A stretch of DNA of 64,000 bases from CAG-411 sp050875145. GTDB taxonomy: Bacteria; Bacillota; Clostridia; Lachnospirales; Lachnospiraceae. The stretch lies in the NCBI GenBank assembly GCA_050875145.1, contig JBNMLH010000011.1:1-64000 (forward strand), written 5' to 3'. A program made the translations under genes and the position numbers. This document shows, in pieces, positions 33,023 to 41,144 of the stretch. Below the pieces are notes generated by a model. It worked only from the letters and a program-made list of their open reading frames with translations, was not told the origin of the DNA and made no database searches. The number at the start of each line of letters is the position of its first letter. Within the stretch, counting starts at the first letter, position 1.

Positions 33023-33814
33023 TTATTTGTTTTGGAATGGAACTACCTTTAATTTCTTTTCTTTATCTTTTTCTAAGAAATTACCCATTCCAGCTTTTTG
33101 ATCTTCTGTTTCAAAACAATCACCGAAAAGCTTTTCTTCAATAACGATTGCCTGATCCATATCAACCTGTAGTCCATCATTAATTGCTTTTTTGCAATTA
33201 CGAACAGCAATAGGAGCGTTCTTTGCAATAGTAGAAGCTAATTTTTTAGCCTGAGCCATTAAGTCTTCCTGCGTATATACAGCATTTACAAGACCAATAC
33301 GGAATGCTTCGTCTGCTTTGATGTTTCTAGCAGTATAGATAAGTTGTTTTGCCATACCAACACCAACAGTACGAGCAAGTCTTTGTGTTCCACCGAAACC
33401 TGGTGTAATTCCAAGACCAACTTCTGGCTGACCAAATACAGCATTATCAGAACAAATACGAATATCGCAACTAAGTGAAATTTCACATCCACCACCAAGA
33501 GCAAAACCATTCACAGCAGCAATTACTGGAATAGGGAATGTCTCTAATTTACGGAATACATCATTACCCTTCTTACCAAATGCTTCGCCTTCCGCTTTTG
33601 TTAATGTACTCATTTCTCCAATGTCTGCACCAGCAACAAAAGACTTATCTCCGGCACCTGTTAAAATCAAACATCTTGTTGTGTTGATATCAACATTATC
33701 CAAAGTTGTGTTTAATTCATCTAATACAGAGCTGTTTAATGCATTTAATGCCTTTGGTCTATTGATTGTAATAATACCAATGAATTCTTCCTGTTCATAT
33801 GTGATAAATTCCAT
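33023..33814 (-). CDS. crt: 3-hydroxybutyryl-CoA dehydratase (crotonase)
   Basis: 263 residues. It dehydrates 3-hydroxybutyryl-CoA to crotonyl-CoA. Enoyl-CoA hydratase features are INRPKALNALNSSVLDEL, the oxyanion-hole KSFVAGADIGEM, then IAAVNGFALGGGCEISLSCDIRI and FGQPEVGLGITPGFGGTQRL; the two glutamates in GGCE and QPEVG are the expected acid-base pair. It is the second gene of the operon, 100 bases from thlA, with hairpins in between. Confidence 0.94.
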   Translation of the reverse strand: MEFITYEQEEFIGIITINRPKALNALNSSVLDELNTTLDNVDINTTRCLILTGAGDKSFVAGADIGEMSTLTKAEGEAFGKKGNDVFRKLETFPIPVIAAVNGFALGGGCEISLSCDIRICSDNAVFGQPEVGLGITPGFGGTQRLARTVGVGMAKQLIYTARNIKADEAFRIGLVNAVYTQEDLMAQAKKLASTIAKNAPIAVRNCKKAINDGLQVDMDQAIVIEEKLFGDCFETEDQKAGMGNFLEKDKEKKLKVVPFQNK

Positions 33815-33862
33815 TCTTTACAAATCCTTTCTAAATAAAATCTAAAATAGAAGAGCAGTGCT

Positions 33863-33907
33863 ATGTGATTAAACACATATAACCCATGCCCGTATGAGAC
33901 ATGGGTT
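33863..33907 (-). other. Hairpins between thlA and crt
   Basis: Eight bases after the thlA stop on the minus strand, AACCCATG/CATGGGTT form an 8-bp stem (33881-33907). A second smaller hairpin, ATGTG/CACAT (33863-33878), follows. No T tract follows, so read-through into crt is likely; the hairpins may set relative expression. Confidence 0.5.
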
Positions 33908-33914
33908 CTAAAAA

Positions 33915-35096
33915 TTAATCTCTCTTAACGATTGTTGAGCAGCCCATTCCACCGCCGATACAAAGAGTAGCTAAACCTGTCTTTGCATCCTTAGCTTCCA
34001 TTTCATGAAGAAGTGTAACTAAGATACGGCATCCAGATGCACCAACAGGATGTCCTAATGCAATTGCTCCACCATTTGGATTTAATTGTTTTTCAGTATC
34101 AATTCCTAAATCTCTACCAACTGCAACAGACTGAGCAGCGAAAGCTTCGTTAGCTTCAATGATATCGAAGTCAGAGATGTTCATACCTGTCTTAGCAAGA
34201 ACTTTCTTTGTAGAGTATACAGGTCCAATACCCATAACTTCAGGTCTGCATCCTGCAAGAGCACCTGTTACCCAAGTAGCCATAGGTGTTACACCTAATT
34301 CTTTTGCTTTTTCTTCGCTCATTACAACGATAGCAGCAGCACCGTCATTGATACCAGAAGCGTTACCTGCTGTAACAAATCCGTTTGGATTGATTGGACG
34401 AAGCTTAGCAAGACCTTCGATTGTTGAGCCTGGACGAGGACCTTCATCAACCTTAAACTCAATTGTCTCTTTTCTCTTCTTAACAGTAACAGGAACGATT
34501 TCCTTATCAAAAGCACCGCTCTTTTGAGCAGCTTCAGCTTTCTGCTGACTCTTTAAAGCAAACTCATCTAATTCTTCTCTTGTGATACCCCATTCTTCGC
34601 AGATGTTATCAGCAGTTTTGATCATATGGTAATCATTGAAAGCATCCCATAATGCATCATTAACCATAGTATCTTTCATAGTAGCATTACCCATTCTGTA
34701 ACCAAAACGAGCTTTGTCTAAAGCGTAAGGAGCCATAGACATGTTTTCCATACCACCTGCTACAACGATATCAGCTTCACCAGCCATGATCATATGAGCA
34801 GCCTGGTTTACACAGTTAAGACCAGAACCACAAACAACGTTCATAGTAACGGCTGGAACTTCGATAGGAAGTCCTGCTTTAATTGTTGCCTGACGAGCTA
34901 CGTTTTGTCCCTGACCAGCTTGGATTACACAACCCATATATACCTGATCAACCTGATCACCAGGTACGCCTGCTCTCTTAAGAGCTTCTTTGATAACAAT
35001 AGCACCTAATTCAGCGGCTGGAGTAGTGCTTAAAGAACCACCCATAGTACCGATAGCTGTACGACATGCACCTGCTAAAACTACTTTTCTAGACAT
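33915..35096 (-). CDS. thlA: Acetyl-CoA acetyltransferase (thiolase)
   Basis: 393 residues, standard length. It condenses two acetyl-CoA into acetoacetyl-CoA, the first step toward butyrate. The acylated Cys is Cys89 (NVVCGSGLN). The C-terminal GHPVGASG carries the catalytic His, and Cys379 (LCIGGGMG) is the second catalytic Cys. EANEAFAAQ is also present. GGAGG precedes the ATG. It is first in the operon, behind a promoter with a Rex-like operator. Confidence 0.96.
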   Translation of the reverse strand: MSRKVVLAGACRTAIGTMGGSLSTTPAAELGAIVIKEALKRAGVPGDQVDQVYMGCVIQAGQGQNVARQATIKAGLPIEVPAVTMNVVCGSGLNCVNQAAHMIMAGEADIVVAGGMENMSMAPYALDKARFGYRMGNATMKDTMVNDALWDAFNDYHMIKTADNICEEWGITREELDEFALKSQQKAEAAQKSGAFDKEIVPVTVKKRKETIEFKVDEGPRPGSTIEGLAKLRPINPNGFVTAGNASGINDGAAAIVVMSEEKAKELGVTPMATWVTGALAGCRPEVMGIGPVYSTKKVLAKTGMNISDFDIIEANEAFAAQSVAVGRDLGIDTEKQLNPNGGAIALGHPVGASGCRILVTLLHEMEAKDAKTGLATLCIGGGMGCSTIVKRD

Positions 35097-35186
35097 AATA
35101 AATATTCCTCCGTTTCTTTTTTGTCATTCCTTCACATCGTGAAAAATTTAACATAATGGTTGCAAACACATATTGCGTTGCATGAT

Positions 35187-35221
35187 GTGTTAATTTTATC
35201 ACAAGCAAATTGCTTTTGCAA
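35187..35221 (-). promoter_or_regulatory. thlA promoter with overlapping Rex-like operator
   Basis: On the minus strand, TTGCAA (35216-35221) and TAAAAT (35193-35198) are 17 bases apart. TTGTGATAAAATTAACAC (35187-35204) matches the Rex consensus TTGTTAA-N4-TTAACAA at 11 of 14 fixed positions and covers the -10 box. Rex is the NADH/NAD sensor known to repress butyrate genes in clostridia. Another inverted repeat, AACACAT/ATGTGTT (35165-35171 and 35185-35191), lies just downstream. Confidence 0.65.
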
Positions 35222-35248
35222 TAGATTCTACATTTTTCTTTTTCTTTC

Positions 35249-35277
35249 TTGCATTTATATTATACGATTGATACAAT
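35249..35277 (+). promoter_or_regulatory. Promoter of hflX
   Basis: TTGCAT (35249-35254) and TACAAT (35272-35277) with a 17-base spacer. It is divergent from the thlA promoter, with 27 bases between the two -35 boxes. Confidence 0.6.
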
Positions 35278-35379
35278 AATTATTAATTAGAAAGAACACA
35301 TCAAATAGTTCTTTGTTCTGAGAATAGTTACGGAATTTTTTAAAATAATAATAGAAAATAGTAGAAAGGCTGGAATGAC

Positions 35380-36636
35380 ATGAGCGAAATGCTGGATATT
35401 AAAGATTTAGAAGAGAAAGTAATCTTAATTTCTGTAGAAGAAAGTCCAATGGACGATACGGAGGCCTGTTTAGACGAATTGGAAGAGTTGGCAAAAACTG
35501 CTGGTGCTACGGTGGTTGGAAGAATGATTCAAAAAAGGGAAAAAATTCATCCTGGCACATACATTGGAAAAGGAAAAGTAGAAGAATTATTATTATATAT
35601 AGAAGAATGTCAGGCGACAGGGGTTATTTGTGATGATGAATTGTCACCTGCGCAATTGAAGAATCTTGAAGAATTATTACAAATAAAAGTAATTGATCGT
35701 ACAATTATGATATTGGATATATTTGCACGTCATGCTACCACAAGAGAAGGAAAAATTCAGGTTGAGCTTGCTCAGTTAAAATATCGCGCTACAAGGCTGG
35801 TAGGTTTGAGAAGTTCTTTGTCCAGATTGGGGGGAGGAATTGGAACCCGAGGCCCTGGAGAAAAGAAATTGGAGATGGATAGACGTCTGATTCGGGAACG
35901 TATTTCGTTGTTAAAAAGAGATTTAGAAGGAATAAAAAAAGCAAGGGAAATAGCAAGAAAGCAAAGAAGTAAAAATCCAGTTCCGATTATTGCTATTGTG
36001 GGATATACAAATGCAGGTAAATCTACTTTGTTAAATACACTTACAAATGCAAATGTTCTTGAAGAAGATAAATTATTTGCAACACTTGATCCGACAACAA
36101 GAAATTTGGAAATGGAGGATGGACAACAGGTACTTCTTACGGACACGGTTGGGTTTATTCGAAAATTACCACATCATTTAATTGAAGCTTTTCGTAGTAC
36201 ATTAGAAGAAGCAAAGTATGCTGATTTGATTTTACATGTGGTGGATAGTTCAAGTACGTCTGCTTATGTTCATATGCATACAGTGTATGAGACACTGGAA
36301 ATGCTGGGAGCGGGAGATAAAACAGTGATTACTGTGTTCAATAAGATTGATAAGGTTGAAGATGAGACAGAATTGGTAAAAGACTGCAAGGCTGATGTAA
36401 CAGTGCGGATTTCTGCGAAGAAGAAGATTGGGTTAGATGAGTTAGTACAGCAAATTGAAAAAATTCTTCGTGAACAAAAGATTTATGTGGAACGCATTTT
36501 TTCTTATAGTGAAGCGGGAAAAATTCAACTTATTCGAAAATATGGTCAGTTATTGGAGGAAGAATATAAAGAAACAGGAATTTTCGTTCGAGCATATTTA
36601 CCAAAAGAGCTATATTATCAAATGAGTGAACAGTAA
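35380..36636 (+). CDS. hflX: Ribosome-associated GTPase HflX
   Basis: 418 residues. HflX splits stalled or inactive 70S ribosomes under stress. The N-terminal HflX domain has the family pattern HPGTYIGKGKVEEL and DDELSPAQLKNLE. A long helical linker carries LSRLGGGIGTRGPGE-KKLE. The G domain follows: G1 GYTNAGKST near residues 208-216, G3 DTVGF near 254, G4 NKID near 321 and an SAKK loop. GAAAGGCTGG precedes the ATG. It has its own promoter, and the GGDEF-EAL gene downstream has another. Confidence 0.95.
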   Translation: MSEMLDIKDLEEKVILISVEESPMDDTEACLDELEELAKTAGATVVGRMIQKREKIHPGTYIGKGKVEELLLYIEECQATGVICDDELSPAQLKNLEELLQIKVIDRTIMILDIFARHATTREGKIQVELAQLKYRATRLVGLRSSLSRLGGGIGTRGPGEKKLEMDRRLIRERISLLKRDLEGIKKAREIARKQRSKNPVPIIAIVGYTNAGKSTLLNTLTNANVLEEDKLFATLDPTTRNLEMEDGQQVLLTDTVGFIRKLPHHLIEAFRSTLEEAKYADLILHVVDSSSTSAYVHMHTVYETLEMLGAGDKTVITVFNKIDKVEDETELVKDCKADVTVRISAKKKIGLDELVQQIEKILREQKIYVERIFSYSEAGKIQLIRKYGQLLEEEYKETGIFVRAYLPKELYYQMSEQ

Positions 36637-36666
36637 CAAGCATGTGTTCCTTATAGCGGATAGGGA

Positions 36667-36695
36667 TTGTATTTCAGTATATGGTTTGTTATAAT
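36667..36695 (+). promoter_or_regulatory. Promoter of the GGDEF-EAL gene
   Basis: TTGTAT (36667-36672) and TATAAT (36690-36695), 17-base spacer. The expected start of transcription near 36702 makes the GTG at 36703 an unlikely start codon and supports the ATG at 36766. Confidence 0.7.
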
Positions 36696-36765
36696 ATTTT
36701 AAGTGGTAAAAGTACGGATACGTGATGGAAGATACTATATAGATAAGAGAGTTTGGGGAAAAATT

Positions 36766-39600
36766 ATGGAACATTTTCAAGATAATCAGAAAGAAAAGGG
36801 CGAGAGCGAACATATGCTTACTGCCAGAGAAAAGCAAAATGCGTTACGAAATCTGAAACAGGAATGCTTTTTTGAATACGATATTAATAAGGATGTTTTT
36901 TGGCTGTCCAGAGAAACAGATGTTTTAGGTGTGAACGGAACAAAAATTTCAAATTTTAAAAAGAAACTACATCGTATTGGGCGTATTCATGAAGACGATA
37001 TGGATGGATGCATGGCATATCTGACTGGCGAAGAGGGAGAAAAATATGAATTTAGATATATAAAAGAAGATGGTACCAGTCTGTGGTGCATGGCAAAAGG
37101 ATCCTTTATTAAAGAAGAGAATGGTAATTTAAGCATTTTGGTGGGATGTATTACAGATATAGACTACGAAAGACATATGCGAGAGATGCTTGTGGAACAA
37201 GCATTGTTGGATCCGCTTACAAAATTGTACAGTAGGACAAAGGCACAAGGGTTGATTGAAAATTTCTTGCGAAAAGATGGAAGCTTTGGAAAACACGCTA
37301 TAATGCTTCTTAATATCAGAGATTTTGGTAGAATTAATAAGTGCTATGGTAGTTTGTTTGGTGATGGCGTATTGTCAAATGTTGGCGAAAAAATACAGAG
37401 ATGTTTTCGTAAAAAGGATATTGTGTGTCGCGTGGGTGGAGACGATTTCCTTATATTGATAAAAGACATCTCAGGAGGAGAGGCCTTACAACGGAAGGTT
37501 TCCCAGGTTAGAGATGTTTTAAAGAATACATTTGTTGGTGAAAATTTAGGTTTATCATGTGATATTGGTATTGCATGTTTCCCAGATGATGGAAATGATT
37601 ATGGGACATTATTTCGTAATGCTGACGTAGCTATGTTTGTATCAAGTAAAAGCAGAGAATCGGGAAATGAAATATATGATACTGCTTGTAAACTAGATGG
37701 ATATGAAAAAAAGGGTGAATATTATCATGACTATGTTATCCGCGAGCGAAGCAAAGAAGGAGACGGGAAATTTAGCCGTGAGATTACAGATTTTGCAGTA
37801 GATATAATGCTGGATTCAAAAGATGTTGCCAGTGCGATTAAAATTTTACTGGAAAAGATTGGAAAGTATTATCAATGCGATGATGTTGTCATTCTGGAAA
37901 AGGATGATGAACAATTATTACATACCACCTATTCATGGAATAAAAAAGAAGGTTTGAATCATTTTAATTCCATGCATTTTATTGATTTAAAAGAACTTAC
38001 TTCTTTGGAAACTTATTTTGACGAAAGAGGACTGCGTGTATTTAATAATACGAATATTATGCGGAAACATCCAGGTCAGAATGCTTTTATGACTATGCTT
38101 AATGCAAGGGCATTATTGCAATGTGCATTTTGGGATAACAGTGAGTTTAAAGGATGTATTTGTATTGGACATAAAAAGAAGGTGCATGAGTGGACAACAG
38201 AAGAGAAGGATACTCTTTTAACTATTACAAAACTTATATCTGTCTATTTACTAAAGTTACGAACTTCGGAGAAAATACAAACTAGAATTTCATATTTGAA
38301 AAATTACGATTCTTTGACAAAATTACCAACGATGTATAAATTCCGCAATGATGTAGCAGAAATCTTAGAAAAAAACAAGGAAAATAAATATGCAATTGTG
38401 TATATGGATATTAATAAGTTCAAGTATATTAATGACACATTAGGATATGAAGCGGGGGATGATTTGCTGAGGGAAATCTCCCATACACTTTCAACAGAAA
38501 CACTGGATATTTTGCTTATGGCAAGGGTGTCTTCTGACAACTTTGTATTGTTGATGAAGTATGAAAGTGAACAGCAAATTAAAAAGAATCTGGCTGAATT
38601 AAATGAAAAGTTTTTGGAAAAAATTGACTTTTGCAGCGTGGGGAAAAGTACATATTTAGTGTGCGGTGTGGCTGCTATTTGTTATGGCAAAGATGTAACG
38701 GCTGTGATAGATAATGCAAATCTCGCACGAAAACATATCAAAAAGAATGCGGAAAATAAATGCTGTTTCTATGATGATGAATTAGAAGAACGTGTAAAGA
38801 TGGAACTGGATATTTGCAATTCTATGCAACAGGCATTGGATGACCATGAATTTATTATGTATCTTCAACCGAAAGTGGATTTAGAGACAAACAAAATCGT
38901 AGGGGCAGAAGCATTAACCAGATGGCAACGAAAAGACGGAAAGTTTATGTTCCCGGATCAATTTATTCCGTTGTTTGAGAAGAATGGATTTATTATCCAG
39001 TTAGATTTTTATATCTATGAGTGTGCATGTAAAGCAATAAAAAAATGGGAAGAGCTGGAAATTGAACCTGTCACCATATCAGTAAATGTCTCAAGAGTAC
39101 ATCTTAATACAGATGATTTCGTAGAAAAAGTGATGGAATTAGTGAAACGTTATAAAATAAAACATGAATATCTTGAATTCGAGTTGACGGAAAGTATCTT
39201 TTTGGATAATACGGAAAGTGCAATTTCAACGATGCATGAATTAAGAGAAAAAGGATTTTATGTTTCTATTGATGATTTTGGTGCTGGATATTCTTCTTTG
39301 AATTTGTTAAAGGATATGACTACAGATGTATTGAAACTGGACAAAGAATTTTTTGGTGGTGGAGATATGAAACAGGAAGAAAAAATAATTGTTTCCAGTA
39401 TTACCAATATGGCCAAGCAACTTAAGATGAAGGTGTTGTCAGAAGGTGTGGAGACAGAATCTCAATCAAAATTCCTAAAAGAAATCGACTGTGATATGGC
39501 ACAGGGATATTTGTTTGCAAAACCTATGCCTGAAGATGAGTTCACAGCTTTATTGCAAGCGAAAAAGATTATACTGGAAGGGAAAAAAGATTCTCACTAA
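36766..39600 (+). CDS. PAS-GGDEF-GAF-GGDEF-EAL cyclic-di-GMP protein
   Basis: 944 residues, no membrane segment. Layout by eye: PAS-like sensor (~35-138), GGDEF domain (~146-304) with GGDDF in place of GG(D/E)EF, GAF-like domain (~340-500), a second GGDEF domain (~508-672) with SSDNF at the motif, and an EAL domain (~678-941). The EAL domain keeps key residues: QPKVD, AEALTRW, VNVS, ELTES, DDFGAGYSS, LKLDKEF and SEGVE. So it most likely degrades cyclic-di-GMP, while both cyclase domains look altered, the second clearly inactive. It may be a soluble sensor; the surface locus 12 kb away is a possible target of such signalling. Confidence 0.9.
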   Translation: MEHFQDNQKEKGESEHMLTAREKQNALRNLKQECFFEYDINKDVFWLSRETDVLGVNGTKISNFKKKLHRIGRIHEDDMDGCMAYLTGEEGEKYEFRYIKEDGTSLWCMAKGSFIKEENGNLSILVGCITDIDYERHMREMLVEQALLDPLTKLYSRTKAQGLIENFLRKDGSFGKHAIMLLNIRDFGRINKCYGSLFGDGVLSNVGEKIQRCFRKKDIVCRVGGDDFLILIKDISGGEALQRKVSQVRDVLKNTFVGENLGLSCDIGIACFPDDGNDYGTLFRNADVAMFVSSKSRESGNEIYDTACKLDGYEKKGEYYHDYVIRERSKEGDGKFSREITDFAVDIMLDSKDVASAIKILLEKIGKYYQCDDVVILEKDDEQLLHTTYSWNKKEGLNHFNSMHFIDLKELTSLETYFDERGLRVFNNTNIMRKHPGQNAFMTMLNARALLQCAFWDNSEFKGCICIGHKKKVHEWTTEEKDTLLTITKLISVYLLKLRTSEKIQTRISYLKNYDSLTKLPTMYKFRNDVAEILEKNKENKYAIVYMDINKFKYINDTLGYEAGDDLLREISHTLSTETLDILLMARVSSDNFVLLMKYESEQQIKKNLAELNEKFLEKIDFCSVGKSTYLVCGVAAICYGKDVTAVIDNANLARKHIKKNAENKCCFYDDELEERVKMELDICNSMQQALDDHEFIMYLQPKVDLETNKIVGAEALTRWQRKDGKFMFPDQFIPLFEKNGFIIQLDFYIYECACKAIKKWEELEIEPVTISVNVSRVHLNTDDFVEKVMELVKRYKIKHEYLEFELTESIFLDNTESAISTMHELREKGFYVSIDDFGAGYSSLNLLKDMTTDVLKLDKEFFGGGDMKQEEKIIVSSITNMAKQLKMKVLSEGVETESQSKFLKEIDCDMAQGYLFAKPMPEDEFTALLQAKKIILEGKKDSH

Positions 39601-39649
39601 TCTAAAAATGAAAAAAGTGTGAAATACGTTTAATTACCAAAGTTATTAC

Positions 39650-39677
39650 TTGACTTATGGAAAAAATTGCTTAGAAT
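39650..39677 (+). promoter_or_regulatory. Promoter of the PrsA/SurA-like gene
   Basis: TTGACT (39650-39655) and TAGAAT (39672-39677), 16-base spacer, about 57 bases before the GTG start. Confidence 0.6.
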
Positions 39678-39734
39678 TATAAAGAGGGCTTTTTAGCAGT
39701 AAATGAAATTTGAGAAGGAAGCGGAGGAAAAAAA

Positions 39735-40928
39735 GTGAGTAACAAAATTGTGAAAGATGCAAAATTAAATACTGCATCAACATCAAAAGAGGCGAAAAAG
39801 AAACAGCCAAAACGATTGCAACAAAATACAGGTGGTTCAGTAAGTTTTGGTGCAAGAACAGTGCTATTAACATTAGGAGTTATCGTTGTTATTGCAGCAT
39901 GTATATATGTAGGTTATAATTCATTGCGAGTAAAAACGATTATGTCTATTAAAGACAAATCTGGAAAGACTACAGAGTATTCTATTAAGAACTTTGGATA
40001 TTATGTATATCAAGGCGAAGAACAATATGATACGATGTATAAGAGTTTGTATGCAAACTACGGAATGGAAGACTTTAACTTCTGGGAGCAGGGCGGCGAT
40101 GATGCTACAAACGCTGCAGATAGTTTGTCTGAAAGTATTATCACAGATGCACAAGAAGATTTCATTTTGTATCAGCAAGCAGTTTCAGAAGGATATGAAG
40201 CTACAGATGATGACAAAAAGGATGCACAGAAGCAAACAGATGAAGCAGTAAAGAATATGACGAAAAAGCAGAAATTAATTCGCGGATTATCAGAAAAGGA
40301 AGTTTATAATTGTATTCTTAAACAGGTAATTGGTGAACGTTATAAAAAAGATAAGATTGCTTCTCTTAACTTAGACTATGATAAAATCACAGCTAAAGTT
40401 AAGAAAAAAGATTATAAGCAATATGACTTCCAATATTATACAATAGCAACAACAAAGACAAATGATGATGGTAAGAGCGAATCATTAAGTAAAGACGAAA
40501 TTAAAAAATTAAAGTCTAAGATGTCTGACTTGTTAAAACAGGCAAAATCAGCAGACGATTTTACAACACTTTTCGGTAAAGATGATAACGGAAAAGCTAA
40601 GACACAGAATGATGATGGAATTAGCTTTGTAGAAAATGGTCAGTTAATCGAGAAAGATGGTTTTGATAAAAAAGTTGATGCAAAGATTAAGAAAATGAAA
40701 GTTGGAGAGATTTCTGCTGTATTAGAGGGTGAAGATGCATTATATATCATTAAGCTTACAGATAATACTTCAACAGACAGTTATGATAATGCAGTAAAGG
40801 AAGCTAAAAGTACTGCAGAAGAAGATGCTTTTAAGACAGAATATACGGACAACATCGAGAAAAATTACGATGTTAAAGTAAACGACAAAGTATGGGAGAA
40901 TGTACACATAGGACAGTACGCTATGTAA
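39735..40928 (+). CDS. Membrane-anchored PrsA/SurA-like protein (probable foldase)
   Basis: 397 residues from a GTG start behind GGAGG. A basic Lys-rich N-terminal tail of ~40 residues leads into one membrane helix (TVLLTLGVIVVIAACIYVGY), so the rest is outside the cell. The extracellular part is helical (SurA_N-like). It is followed near residues 215-350 by a degenerate parvulin-like segment with FQYYTIATTKT, LKQAKSADDFTTLFGK and KKMKVGEISAVLEGEDALYIIKLTD. It probably helps fold exported proteins; whether prolyl isomerase activity remains is not clear. Confidence 0.7.
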   Translation: MSNKIVKDAKLNTASTSKEAKKKQPKRLQQNTGGSVSFGARTVLLTLGVIVVIAACIYVGYNSLRVKTIMSIKDKSGKTTEYSIKNFGYYVYQGEEQYDTMYKSLYANYGMEDFNFWEQGGDDATNAADSLSESIITDAQEDFILYQQAVSEGYEATDDDKKDAQKQTDEAVKNMTKKQKLIRGLSEKEVYNCILKQVIGERYKKDKIASLNLDYDKITAKVKKKDYKQYDFQYYTIATTKTNDDGKSESLSKDEIKKLKSKMSDLLKQAKSADDFTTLFGKDDNGKAKTQNDDGISFVENGQLIEKDGFDKKVDAKIKKMKVGEISAVLEGEDALYIIKLTDNTSTDSYDNAVKEAKSTAEEDAFKTEYTDNIEKNYDVKVNDKVWENVHIGQYAM

Positions 40929-40940
40929 ATCTTGTATAAA

Positions 40941-40969
40941 AAGAGGGCTGTAAAATACAGCCCTCTTTT
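40941..40969 (+). terminator. Terminator after the PrsA-like gene
   Basis: AAGAGGGCTGTA/TACAGCCCTCTT, a perfect 12-bp stem with AAA loop and T's after it. Confidence 0.9.
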
Positions 40970-41005
40970 GTGTTGTAGGAAAGTTATAAAAAAGTTTGAT
41001 ATTTA

Positions 41006-41034
41006 TTGGCTTATGGAAAAAAATGTGGTACAAT
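41006..41034 (+). promoter_or_regulatory. Promoter of purL
   Basis: TTGGCT (41006-41011) and TACAAT (41029-41034) with a 17-base spacer. Confidence 0.65.
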
Positions 41035-41049
41035 ATAAGAAGTTTTTGT

Positions 41050-41088
41050 TTTTTGCTCTATAGAAAATAGTGATTTATAGAGCAAAAA
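41050..41088 (+). promoter_or_regulatory. purL leader hairpin
   Basis: TTTTTGCTCTATA (41050-41062) pairs perfectly with TATAGAGCAAAAA (41076-41088) across a 13-base loop, just after the expected transcription start. No T tract follows, and it does not resemble a purine riboswitch. Confidence 0.6.
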
Positions 41089-41144
41089 GTTTAATTCAAT
41101 AGTGAGAAAAAGCCTTTGGGCTATAAATGGAAAGGAGCTACATA

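Noticed and set aside
41035..41144. Purine riboswitch upstream of purL
   Set aside because: No conserved purine aptamer core or three-way junction; only one long hairpin.
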